This document shows positions 44,329 through 52,376 of a stretch of DNA of 64,000 nucleotides, piece by piece. The position numbers and the translations under genes were made by a program. Positions within the stretch are counted from its first letter, which is position 1; every line of letters starts with the position of its first letter. The notes beneath the pieces were generated by a model. The model had not been told where the DNA came from. It saw only the letters and a list, made by a program, of their open reading frames with translations, and ran no database searches. Source of the stretch: Gordonia soli NBRC 108243 (GTDB taxonomy: Bacteria > Actinomycetota > Actinomycetes > Mycobacteriales > Mycobacteriaceae). Location: positions 62,001-126,000 of the forward strand of contig NZ_BANX01000015.1 in NCBI RefSeq assembly GCF_000334455.1, written 5' to 3'.

Positions 44329-45246
44329 ATGAGTGACGCCGTCATCCCACCTGCACTCGGGCCCGACGACCTCGGCCCGGAAACCACCCCGGTGGCCTAC
44401 GAGACCGGCGGACCCGACGGCGCTGTCGCATACGTGACGCTGAATCGGCCCGACTACCGCAACGCGCAGAACTCGGTGATGACCTATTCGCTCGACGCCG
44501 CCTTCCGCAAGGCGGTCGACGACGCATCGGTGAAGGTCATCGTGCTCCGCGCGAACGGCAAGCACTTCTCGGCCGGCCACGACATCGGCACACCGGAGCG
44601 GGACTTCGACACCTACTACGACAACACCGCCACGCTCTACTGGGACCACACCGACCGCACCGGCGCCGACCAGCGGCTCGCACGTGAGACCGAGGTCTAC
44701 ATGGGGATGTGCCGACGGTGGCGCGAGATCCCGAAGCCGCTCATCGCGCAGGTCCACGGTGCCTGCATCGCCGGCGGTCTGATGCTCGCGTGGGTCTGCG
44801 ACTTCATCGTCGCCTCCGACGATGCGTTCTTCTCCGACCCGGTCGCACGCATGGGCATCCCCGGCGTCGAGTACTTCGCCCACGCGTACGCGCTCGGCAC
44901 ACGCCGCGCCAAGGAGATCCTGTTCACCGGCCAGCGATTCACCGCGGCACAGGCCGCGGAATGGGGGATGGTCAACCACGTCGTGCCCCGCGACGAGTTG
45001 GCGTCGAAGGTCGACGAGATCGCCGAGCAGGCCGCCACCATGCCGATCCAGGGCCTGATGCTGAGCAAGAAGGCCGTCAACATCTGTGAAGACCAGATGG
45101 GCCTGCGCAACTCGATGGACTCCGTCTTCGGCTGGCACCACTACGCGCACGCGGCGAACGCCGAGTCCGGTGGCGACTCTCTCGGAGGGATGGACGCCAA
45201 ATCGATGAAGTCGAGCGCCACGACCCCGGCGAAGAAGGGCGACTGA
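44329..45246 (+). CDS. Enoyl-CoA hydratase/isomerase (crotonase fold), probable steroid C/D-ring step
   Basis: A 305-residue crotonase-superfamily protein. The oxyanion loop HFSAGHDIG and the ACIAGGLMLAWVCDF helix are present. The two glutamates used by classical hydratases are not seen: the GGCEL position reads GGLML and the GQPEI region reads FFSDPVARMG. It may therefore hydrate by another route or hydrolyse a C-C bond, as some steroid-ring enzymes do. A KstR2 box sits at its promoter, and acyl-CoA dehydrogenase genes follow 1 nt after its stop, placing it in HIP-side beta-oxidation. Confidence 0.82.
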   Translation: MSDAVIPPALGPDDLGPETTPVAYETGGPDGAVAYVTLNRPDYRNAQNSVMTYSLDAAFRKAVDDASVKVIVLRANGKHFSAGHDIGTPERDFDTYYDNTATLYWDHTDRTGADQRLARETEVYMGMCRRWREIPKPLIAQVHGACIAGGLMLAWVCDFIVASDDAFFSDPVARMGIPGVEYFAHAYALGTRRAKEILFTGQRFTAAQAAEWGMVNHVVPRDELASKVDEIAEQAATMPIQGLMLSKKAVNICEDQMGLRNSMDSVFGWHHYAHAANAESGGDSLGGMDAKSMKSSATTPAKKGD

Positions 45247-45247
45247 G

Positions 45248-46414
45248 ATGGACCTCCTCTTCGACGACGACGCCGACACCTTCCGTGCCGAGGTCCGTTC
45301 CTGGCTCGCCGATCACGTTCCGGCCGAACCGCTCCCGTCGATGGACACCGCCGACGGATTCGAGGCGCACCGCGAATGGGAGCGCACCTTGGCCGCCGAC
45401 CGGATGTCGGTGGTGAGCTGGCCCGAGGAGTTCGGCGGGCGAGACGTCCCCCTCCTGCACTGGCTGATCTTCGAGGAGGAGTACTACCGGTCGGGCGCAC
45501 CCGGACGGGTCAGCCAGAACGGCATCTTCCTGCTCGCTCCGACCCTCTTCGAACACGCCGCGCCGGAACAGCTGCAGCGCATCATGCCGCGGATGGCTCG
45601 TGCCGACGACATCTGGGGTCAGGCGTGGAGCGAACCCGAGGCCGGTAGCGACCTCGCATCACTCCGCTCGACGGCCACCCGCACCGACGGCGGTTGGCTG
45701 CTCAACGGCCAGAAGACCTGGAGTTCGCGATCGAGCTTCGCCGACTGGGCTTTCGGACTTTTCCGCACCGACAAGGAGGCCCAGCGGCATCGCGGGTTGA
45801 CCTACTTCATGTTCGACCTGCGCGCCGACGGCGTGACGGTCCGGCCGATCGCGCAGCTCGACGGTGAGGCCGGATTCGCGGAGCTGTTCCTGGAGAACGT
45901 CTTCGTGCCCGACGATCCCGACAACCCTGCCGACTCGGGGGTGATCGGGGCGGTCGACAACGGCTGGAAGGTCGCGATGAGCACCGCCGCCAACGAACGC
46001 GGACTCTCGCTGCGATCGCCGGGCCGGTTCCTGGCCACCACCGACCGACTCGTCGACCTCTGGAAGAACACCCGGCACGAGCAACCCGGCGCCAGCGATG
46101 TCGACTCTCGCGTCGCCGACGCCTGGATCGGTTCGCGCGCATACGAACTCTCGACCTACCAGACCGTGAGCCGACTCGCGGCCGGCGGACAACTGGGTAT
46201 GGAGTCGTCGATCAACAAGGTCTTCTGGTCGCAGTGGGACATCGCCGCCCATGAGACCGCTCTCGACCTGCAAGGCGCTTCCGCCGAGATCGACGACCCC
46301 TGGTCGGACGGCTATCTCTTCTCGTTGTCGGGTCCGATCTACGCGGGCACCAACGAGATCCAACGCAACGTCATCGCGGAGCGGCTTCTCGGGCTGCCAC
46401 GTGGGGACCGGTGA
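45248..46414 (+). CDS. Acyl-CoA dehydrogenase (FadE31-like)
   Basis: A 388-residue FAD-dependent acyl-CoA dehydrogenase with the usual QAWSEPEAGSDLASLRS FAD segment and a C-terminal NEIQRNVIAERLLGLPRG. The position of the usual catalytic Glu reads Ala (IYAGTNEIQ), as in subunits of heteromeric steroid dehydrogenases where the partner supplies the base. It is the first of three consecutive dehydrogenases; their order and lengths resemble fadE31-fadE32-fadE33 of M. tuberculosis. The role is probably in C/D-ring degradation. Confidence 0.85.
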   Translation: MDLLFDDDADTFRAEVRSWLADHVPAEPLPSMDTADGFEAHREWERTLAADRMSVVSWPEEFGGRDVPLLHWLIFEEEYYRSGAPGRVSQNGIFLLAPTLFEHAAPEQLQRIMPRMARADDIWGQAWSEPEAGSDLASLRSTATRTDGGWLLNGQKTWSSRSSFADWAFGLFRTDKEAQRHRGLTYFMFDLRADGVTVRPIAQLDGEAGFAELFLENVFVPDDPDNPADSGVIGAVDNGWKVAMSTAANERGLSLRSPGRFLATTDRLVDLWKNTRHEQPGASDVDSRVADAWIGSRAYELSTYQTVSRLAAGGQLGMESSINKVFWSQWDIAAHETALDLQGASAEIDDPWSDGYLFSLSGPIYAGTNEIQRNVIAERLLGLPRGDR

Positions 46415-46423
46415 GGTGACCCG

Positions 46424-47395
46424 ATGGAATTCCTGATCTCCGACGTCCACGAGGACCTCGCATCCAGTCTCGACGCGATGCTCACCAAATCCGACCTCCC
46501 GTCGGTCATCCGGGCGTGGTCGGCCGGCGACCGTGATCCGGCGCGAAAGGTGTTCGCCCACCTGACCGATGCCGGTGTGAGCGGCCTGCTGATCGACGAG
46601 TCGCACGGTGGCAGCAGCGCGGGCGCCATCGAGATGGTGGTGGCCCTCGAACAACTCGGCCGCCACGCCGTCCCGGGCCCGCTCGCCGAGAGCATCGCCG
46701 CTGTCCCTGTCCTGCTGCGGAGCGCCGACGCCGAGGACCGACTGTCGGCGCTCGCCGAGGGCGCCCTGGCCACCTGCGCGATCCCGCCGCTGGCACCGTT
46801 CGCCGCCGACGCCGAGACAGCGACCGCCTACCTCGTCGACGAAGGCCGCGTCTCCACTGCGTCGCCGACCGACACCAGGGCATCGGTGGACGCGACCCGG
46901 ACGGTGTCCCGCCTCGAGGCCGACTCCGTGATCGCCACCGACGTGGACGCCGGCCCGGCCATCGACGTCGCGGTGCTCGCCACGGCCGCACAACTGCTCG
47001 GCCTCGCCTCCACCATGTTGGCCATCGCGGCCGAATACGCGCAGGCCCGCAAGCAGTTCGGCCGGGCGATCGGCTCGTTCCAGGCCGTCAAACATCACCT
47101 CGCCGACGTGGCCATCGCCATCGAGATGGCTCGCCCACTGGTCCACGGAGCGGCACTGGGCATCGACGGTCAGGTACCCGAGGGCACCGATGTGCACCGT
47201 GACGTGTCCGCCGCGAAGGTGGCCGCCGGCGATGCCGCGAACCTGTCGGCACGGCGCGCGCTGCAGGTCCTCGGTGCGATCGGCTACACAGCGGAACACG
47301 ATCTGTCGCTGTACCTCACCAAGACCAGGGCACTGCTCGGAGCGTGGGGTACCGCCGCAACGCATCGGCACCGGATCCTGGAGACGCTCGGATGA
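46424..47395 (+). CDS. Acyl-CoA dehydrogenase, short type (FadE32-like)
   Basis: A 323-residue dehydrogenase, shorter than standard ones, with the FAD-interacting ARKQFGRAIGSFQAVKHHLAD and the C-terminal LGAIGYTAEHDLSLYLTK. In actinobacterial steroid clusters such short subunits pair with a longer partner. Nine nucleotides separate it from the previous gene, and its stop overlaps the next gene (ATGA). The substrate is unknown. Confidence 0.84.
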   Translation: MEFLISDVHEDLASSLDAMLTKSDLPSVIRAWSAGDRDPARKVFAHLTDAGVSGLLIDESHGGSSAGAIEMVVALEQLGRHAVPGPLAESIAAVPVLLRSADAEDRLSALAEGALATCAIPPLAPFAADAETATAYLVDEGRVSTASPTDTRASVDATRTVSRLEADSVIATDVDAGPAIDVAVLATAAQLLGLASTMLAIAAEYAQARKQFGRAIGSFQAVKHHLADVAIAIEMARPLVHGAALGIDGQVPEGTDVHRDVSAAKVAAGDAANLSARRALQVLGAIGYTAEHDLSLYLTKTRALLGAWGTAATHRHRILETLG

Positions 47396-48483
47396 CGGCG
47401 CCCACACTCATCTCCGCCGAGGAACGCGACGCGTTGCGCGAGTCGGTCGGCGATCTCCTGCGCAAACGGTCCGACCCGGCAGCGGTTCGCGCCGCCATCG
47501 GGTCCACCCCGCGGATGGATCGGGAACTCTGGTCGACGTTGTGCAACGACATCGGCATCGCCGCCCTCCCGATCCCCGACGAACACGGCGGTGCGGGCGC
47601 CAGTTTCGTCGAGTCCGCGGTCGTTCTCGAGCAGCTCGGTGCCACGCTCTCGCCGGTACCCGCCCTGTCGACAGCGTTGGCCACCGCCACCGTCCTGATC
47701 GCCGACGACGCCGCGGCGACGGATCGCCTGTTGCCCGCCATCGCATCCGGCGAGCAGATCGTCACCGTCGCGTGGGCCGACTCTTCCGGCTGGCGCCGCC
47801 CCGGGGTGCGGGCCGAGGCAGGACTACTTTCCGGGACAGCGCACTTCGTCACCGATGCGGAGGCCGCCGGCACGATCTTGGTGCTGGCCGCGGGCACCGA
47901 CGGCACCACCCTCCACGAGGTGGACACACGGGCGGACGGTGTCACGGTCACACCGCTGCCGACCGTCGATCCCACCCGTCCGCTGTCCCGCGTCGACTTC
48001 GACGACACCCCGGCGACGACGATCCCGGCGCCGGACGATCTGACCGACCGCCTGCGGACCCATGCGTTCGCGCTGCTGTCGGCCGAGCAGGTCGGTGGCG
48101 CTCGACGCGCGCTGGAGCTCACCGTCGACCACACCACCTCCCGCGTGCAGTTCGGGCGCACCATCGGCTCCTTCCAGGCGCTCAAACACCGGATGGCAGA
48201 CATGTTCGCCGCCGTGGAGACATCGGCGTCGATCTCTGCGGCCGCGGTCGAGGCGGTTGTCGTCGGCCGCTCCGATGCTTCAGAACTCGCCGCGGCCGCC
48301 CACGTCCACTGCTCGGAGTCCTTCTCTCGGGTCACCGGTGACGCCATCCAGTTACACGGCGGTATCGGGATCACCTGGGAGCACGACATCCAGCTGTACT
48401 TCAAACGCGCCCACGGCAGTTCGCAGTTCTTCGGGCAGCCGCACGAGGTGGTGCGAAGTCTCTCACGAACCGTCTTGGCCTGA
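47392..48483 (+). CDS. Acyl-CoA dehydrogenase (FadE33-like)
   Basis: A 363-residue dehydrogenase. SRVQFGRTIGSFQALKHRMADMF and the C-terminal LHGGIGITWEHDIQLYFKRA identify it; the Glu of WEHD is a candidate catalytic base. The ATG overlaps the preceding stop, chosen over a GTG 48 nt upstream. Its end overlaps the convergent TMEM175-type gene by 21 nt. It is the last gene of the KstR2-box operon. Confidence 0.85.
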   Translation: MTAPTLISAEERDALRESVGDLLRKRSDPAAVRAAIGSTPRMDRELWSTLCNDIGIAALPIPDEHGGAGASFVESAVVLEQLGATLSPVPALSTALATATVLIADDAAATDRLLPAIASGEQIVTVAWADSSGWRRPGVRAEAGLLSGTAHFVTDAEAAGTILVLAAGTDGTTLHEVDTRADGVTVTPLPTVDPTRPLSRVDFDDTPATTIPAPDDLTDRLRTHAFALLSAEQVGGARRALELTVDHTTSRVQFGRTIGSFQALKHRMADMFAAVETSASISAAAVEAVVVGRSDASELAAAAHVHCSESFSRVTGDAIQLHGGIGITWEHDIQLYFKRAHGSSQFFGQPHEVVRSLSRTVLA

Positions 48484-49125
48484 GCCCCTGCGCACATAGG
48501 GAACGGCACGCGCCAACATCGACTCGATCGGCCCGGACAGCACGACCAGGATCAGGGGCCAGTTGCCGACCTCCGGCCGGATCGCTGCGATGACGAGTGC
48601 GATCAGCAATGTGATGATGGTGCCGTAGCCGTTACGGCGCGCCATCCACTGGTCGAACATCTCGTCCGATTCGTCCTCGAGCAGGTCGCGGTGCGCCGCA
48701 CCCCACCGCTCGATCGCCAGGAGCACGGAGATCGACACCGTGAGCACGCCGATGTAGAAGACGTTCCCGTAGCGGACACGGTCGGTCACCTCGAGCGTGC
48801 CGGTCGCGAAGGGCAGCGCCACGATCGTCAGCAGCCACACACTGTGCAGCGAGATCAAGGTGTTGTCGTACGCGCGGAAGTGCTCCATGATCCGGTGATG
48901 GTGTCGCCAGCACACCCAGATGACCGCGAAGCTGATCAGGAAGCTGACGATCGCCGACGAGTTGTCACGGAACATCGCCACCAGGGTGGTCGGTTCGCGC
49001 AGATCCGTGACGATGTCGGCGAGTGGGAGGATCAGCAGGGTCAACGCGATGGCGACCACCGCGTCGCAGAACGCGATCAGCCGACGTAAACCTTCGGTCG
49101 TCCGTCGTTGCGGAGCCTCTGACAT
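48463..49125 (-). CDS. TMEM175-family (DUF1211) ion channel
   Basis: A 220-residue membrane protein with about six helices, matching the single-repeat bacterial TMEM175 potassium channels, which work as tetramers. The family motif at the first helix, usually RxxxFSD, reads RLIAFCDAVVAIALTLLILPL, so Ser is replaced by Cys. The ATG is chosen because the upstream extension is poor in hydrophobic residues. It converges with and overlaps the FadE33-like gene. Confidence 0.85.
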   Translation of the reverse strand: MSEAPQRRTTEGLRRLIAFCDAVVAIALTLLILPLADIVTDLREPTTLVAMFRDNSSAIVSFLISFAVIWVCWRHHHRIMEHFRAYDNTLISLHSVWLLTIVALPFATGTLEVTDRVRYGNVFYIGVLTVSISVLLAIERWGAAHRDLLEDESDEMFDQWMARRNGYGTIITLLIALVIAAIRPEVGNWPLILVVLSGPIESMLARAVPYVRRGSGQDGS

Positions 49126-49168
49126 ACGCAGCACTGTAACGCCATCGAGCCCGCACGGTCGCCGGTCG

Positions 49169-50074
49169 TCAGCAGTGGTCGAACACATATCCCGGTTGGC
49201 CGGCGGCAACCAGGTCGCGATCCCGCAGCATCGTCCGCGTCGGCCTGTCGGCCCGGGCGCACACCGCCGCCCACGAACCGCCTGTGTCCTTGTGCCCGGT
49301 GTCCATGTGCCCAATGTCCTTGTGCCCGATGTCCGTGTGCCCGATGTCCGTGTGCCCGATGTCCGTGTACTCGATGTCGATGACGCGCGGTCCGTAGACG
49401 TCCGTATAGGCATCGCACTCGCGGTAGGCCACGCATTCCTCGGCGATGGCGAAATCGAAACCCGCGTCGCGGCCCCTCTGCCCGAGTTGCGGCGTGTTCT
49501 TCTGACCGACCGCGAGACCGCGAACGTGTGCGACGTCGACCAGTGAGCTCGCCAACGCGAGGTTGCCTTCCTCGCGAAGAGCACTGTCCGATCGCGTCCA
49601 CGACGAGTCGAGGTTGTCGAACTCGACCGCATCGAAGCCGCGGTCGGCGCACCGGGCGATGGTCGGGGTGAGGAAGTCGACGATCGCTCGCCGGGCAGCC
49701 GGTGTCGTGGTCGACAACAGCATCTCGTCCGGCCACTGTGGGTCGATCACGGGCTTGCCGTCGGCTCGGCGCAGGATCGCGTCCGGTTGCTCCGACAACC
49801 ATCGGTCGGCATCCGCGGGCTGGGTCTGGAACCCGTTGACGTAACAGATCGAATAGCGTCCGGCCGCGGGCGCGGCGGTCGAGTCCCGCACCACGATCGT
49901 GACCCCCGGCGGTGGGTCGTAGGCACCACCGAGTTGGTAGTCGGCGTCGCCGGTCGTCGGCAGATCGCGGTATGAGCCCGTGCCGGCAGCCCCGGGGGTC
50001 GGACTGGGTTCTGACGGACTCGAACACGCCGTGAGCGCGACGAGGACCGCCACGATCCCGATCCACGAACGCAT
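49169..50074 (-). CDS. Lipoprotein with GH114-like (endo-alpha-1,4-polygalactosaminidase) domain
   Basis: A 301-residue exported protein. The lipobox LTAC ends at Cys17, so it is membrane anchored. The TIM-barrel domain of the GH114/TM1410 type is marked by SICYVNGFQTQPADADR, FDAVEFDNLDSSW and VGQKNTPQLG. A stretch of six 15-nt tandem units near the C-terminus encodes repeated TDIGH and similar pentads between the barrel and the last strand. Family members hydrolyse amino-sugar polymers, but the substrate here is unknown. The start lies just after repeat array 2. Confidence 0.8.
   Translation of the reverse strand: MRSWIGIVAVLVALTACSSPSEPSPTPGAAGTGSYRDLPTTGDADYQLGGAYDPPPGVTIVVRDSTAAPAAGRYSICYVNGFQTQPADADRWLSEQPDAILRRADGKPVIDPQWPDEMLLSTTTPAARRAIVDFLTPTIARCADRGFDAVEFDNLDSSWTRSDSALREEGNLALASSLVDVAHVRGLAVGQKNTPQLGQRGRDAGFDFAIAEECVAYRECDAYTDVYGPRVIDIEYTDIGHTDIGHTDIGHKDIGHMDTGHKDTGGSWAAVCARADRPTRTMLRDRDLVAAGQPGYVFDHC
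49291..49380. repeat. 15-bp minisatellite in the GH114-like gene
   Basis: Six consecutive 15-nt units, three of them identical (TGTGCCCGATGTCCG), in frame with the gene. Each adds five residues of the TDIGH type. Copy number can change without breaking the frame. Confidence 0.92.
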
Positions 50075-50101
50075 GGCCTCAGTATGCCGCGCCCCCACAC
50101 C

Positions 50102-50334
50102 GTCGACCGTGCGCTCCAAGTCGTCGACCGTGCGCTCCGATTCGTTGACCGTGCGCCCCAGATCGTTCACCGTGCGCCCCAGACCGTCGACCGTGCATAC
50201 TGCAACTCCGAATTGCCAGAGTCGGCGAGCACCCGTACAGACATCGGCACATCTGGGCGCCCAGTCAACAGGTTCAAGCGCACGATCAACGAGTTCGAGC
50301 GCACGATCAACGACTTCGCGCGCACGGTCGACGG
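50102..50334. repeat. Inverted pair of 21-bp tandem arrays (array 2)
   Basis: The left arm has five 21-nt units (50102-50206) with the core GTCGACCGTGCGCTC. The right arm has two full units and a partial one (50280-50334) with the core GCACGATCAACG. About 73 nt lie between them. The unit, period and arm geometry are the same as in array 1 at 7.5-7.8 kb. It sits in the 276-nt gap between the GH114-like lipoprotein gene and the upstream sulfotransferase gene on the minus strand. Confidence 0.9.
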
Positions 50335-50350
50335 GAGAAGGCGTAACGGA

Positions 50351-51493
50351 TCAGAACGCGGCCGCGACCTGCTCCTCGGTCAGACCGAAGTCGGCGAGCT
50401 CGTACTTGTGCTGCGGCTTACGCGCACCCGACTTGCTGTCCTCATCCAGGGCCACCATGGCCGACCGCGCCTCCGGCGACACCTCCGCCCCCAATGCCGC
50501 GTAGACGGCGTCCACCGCACCGAACGGGTCGCTGCGCAGATCGGCGAAGTCGACGTCGACGAACTGCGCCGGGTCGTAGCGCTTCCGCGCCTCCGAGAAC
50601 TCGCGCAGACCGCGCGACCACAACTCCAGCTGCGTCGCGCCGATGTTGGCCCCGACGAATGTGTTCGACCATCCCTCGGTCGCGTGCTCGGCGAGGCTGC
50701 ACATCGAGGCGATGATCGTCGACGGAGCTCTGTGCGTCTGCACCACGATCGCATCGGGGTAGGTCGCCATCAGCGCATCGAGGGCGAACAGGTGACTGGG
50801 ATTCTTGAGCACCCAGCGCTTCTCGGCGTCGTTGCTCCCGATCAGCTGCAGGTTGCGCTTGTGCCGCGCGTACGTCGGCGTCCAATCCTGCCTGGCCAGC
50901 CAGCGCGAGTACGTCGGCAGATACGCGAGCGACTCATACGAGATCGAGGTGAGATTCTGACGCAACAGCTGCCAGCACTCCTCCACCTCGGCGGCGTCCA
51001 TGTAGTGCAGCCCCATGAACTCCGGGTTCTCGACGTGATGCTGCGAGAAGCCCTCCTGGAGTCGGGCGAACACCGGATCCGACTCCCAGGTGTCCCGTGG
51101 CGGTCGGGGTTGGGGGAAGTCGGTCAGCCACATCTCCAGCCCCTGATGGGTCGGGTCCGCGGTCAGGAGTCGATGCAGTGCAGTGGTTCCCGTCCGGGGC
51201 AGCCCGGTGACGAAGATCGGACGCACGATGTCGACGTCCCGGTACCCCGGGTTCGCCTTCCACGACGCCTCGCTGAGCAGCCGGGCGATCAACGCCCCCT
51301 TGAGGAAGTAGCGGAACATCTTGGAGCCGAGCTCGGTGAGGTCGGCGTCGCGGGCGTACGAGTCGAGAAGCACCTCGAGCCCCTCGAGGTAGTCGTCGCC
51401 GCCGAAATCATCCAGGCCGGTGGTCCGGGTCGCCGCCGCGTGCAGATCGTCGACGGTCCCGACATTGGTACGAGGAGCAGTAGAACTAGTCAT
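50351..51493 (-). CDS. Sulfotransferase-family protein of the steroid cluster
   Basis: A 380-residue protein with the PAPS-binding 5'-phosphosulfate loop VTGLPRTGTTALHRLL and a later RWVLKNPSHLFALDAL. It matches the Rv3529c type, which in M. tuberculosis lies beside kshA and an SDR gene. Whether it sulfates a steroid is unknown. An ATG is chosen over a GTG three codons upstream. It overlaps the SDR gene, so it is the last gene of the hsa operon. Confidence 0.85.
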   Translation of the reverse strand: MTSSTAPRTNVGTVDDLHAAATRTTGLDDFGGDDYLEGLEVLLDSYARDADLTELGSKMFRYFLKGALIARLLSEASWKANPGYRDVDIVRPIFVTGLPRTGTTALHRLLTADPTHQGLEMWLTDFPQPRPPRDTWESDPVFARLQEGFSQHHVENPEFMGLHYMDAAEVEECWQLLRQNLTSISYESLAYLPTYSRWLARQDWTPTYARHKRNLQLIGSNDAEKRWVLKNPSHLFALDALMATYPDAIVVQTHRAPSTIIASMCSLAEHATEGWSNTFVGANIGATQLELWSRGLREFSEARKRYDPAQFVDVDFADLRSDPFGAVDAVYAALGAEVSPEARSAMVALDEDSKSGARKPQHKYELADFGLTEEQVAAAF

Positions 51494-52376
51494 GGTATTC
51501 ACCGCAGTTCACATCGAGGGTGTGGCCGGTGATGGCGCTGGCCATCGGCGATGCGAGGAACACCACCGCCTCGGCGATCTCGTCTGGCTCGGGCAGACGC
51601 TTCAGATCGGACTTGCTCGCGGTCTGCTCGTAGACCTGTTCGGGGGTGATGCCGTACTTCTTGGCGACCTCGCCGAAGTACCACTTCAACTGGTCGTCCC
51701 AGATGTAGCCGGGTGCCACCGTGTTGATACGAATACCTTTGTCGCCCAGTTCCGTCGCCAATGTCTGCGACATCGCCAACAGCGCCGACTTGGTCAGTTT
51801 GTAGCTGCCGTAGCGCGGCTCGGAATGTCGGATGACCATCGAGTTGATGTTGACGAAAGCGCCCTTGACCTCGGCCAGCGGGTCGGTGAACGCCTTGATC
51901 ACCCGTAGCGTGCCCAGGACGGTCAGGTCGATGCTGGCCGCGATGTGCTCGAAGTCGGTGCGCGCCAACGGCTTCATCGACGGCAACGCGAACGCGTTGT
52001 TCACCACGACGTCGGCCCGTCCGAACTCCACGACGGTCGCCGCGACGAGATTCTGCACCGCCCCGTCGTCGGTGATGTCGGTGGGCACCACGTGCGAGGT
52101 CCCGCCCGCGGCATCGACCTCCGCGGCGATCTCTGTCAACCGCGACTCGGTCCGGGCCGCCAGTACCACCTTCGCGCCGGCCGCCGCCGACCTGAGCGCA
52201 ATCGACCGACCCAGTCCCGGCCCCACTCCCGAGACCACGACCACCTTGTCGGCGAGCAGGCCGGTCGTATTCGGCCCGCTCGCTCCGCTCCCGGCGCCGG
52301 CATCATTCGGCCCGCTCGCTTCGCTCCCGGCGCCGGTGACATTCGGCCCGCTCGCTTCGCTCCCGGCGCCGGTCAC
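51486..52376 (-). CDS. Short-chain dehydrogenase/reductase (Rv3530c type)
   Basis: A 296-residue NAD(P)-dependent oxidoreductase. The Rossmann loop is VVVSGVGPGLGRSIALR; the catalytic Ser, Tyr and Lys are in NINSMVIRHSEPRYGSYKLTKSAL; NNAFALP supplies the conserved Asn. The GTG start overlaps the DUF1214 stop. The first 36 residues are three repeats of a 12-residue unit (VTGAGSEASGPN and variants) encoded by a 36-bp minisatellite, an odd N-terminal tail for this family. The probable substrate is a steroid ketone or alcohol. Confidence 0.87.
   Translation of the reverse strand: MTGAGSEASGPNVTGAGSEASGPNDAGAGSGASGPNTTGLLADKVVVVSGVGPGLGRSIALRSAAAGAKVVLAARTESRLTEIAAEVDAAGGTSHVVPTDITDDGAVQNLVAATVVEFGRADVVVNNAFALPSMKPLARTDFEHIAASIDLTVLGTLRVIKAFTDPLAEVKGAFVNINSMVIRHSEPRYGSYKLTKSALLAMSQTLATELGDKGIRINTVAPGYIWDDQLKWYFGEVAKKYGITPEQVYEQTASKSDLKRLPEPDEIAEAVVFLASPMASAITGHTLDVNCGEYHD
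52269..52376. repeat. 36-bp minisatellite at the 5' end of the SDR gene
   Basis: Three consecutive 36-nt units (starting 52269, 52305, 52341) that begin ATTCGGCCCGCTCGCT on the plus strand. They are in frame and encode the repeated N-terminal tail of the SDR protein. The last unit reaches the GTG start codon. Confidence 0.95.

Noticed and set aside
45659-47407. 582-residue minus-strand frame opposite acyl-CoA dehydrogenase genes
   Set aside because: It is a shadow of two genes with strong family motifs and has no recognisable domain.
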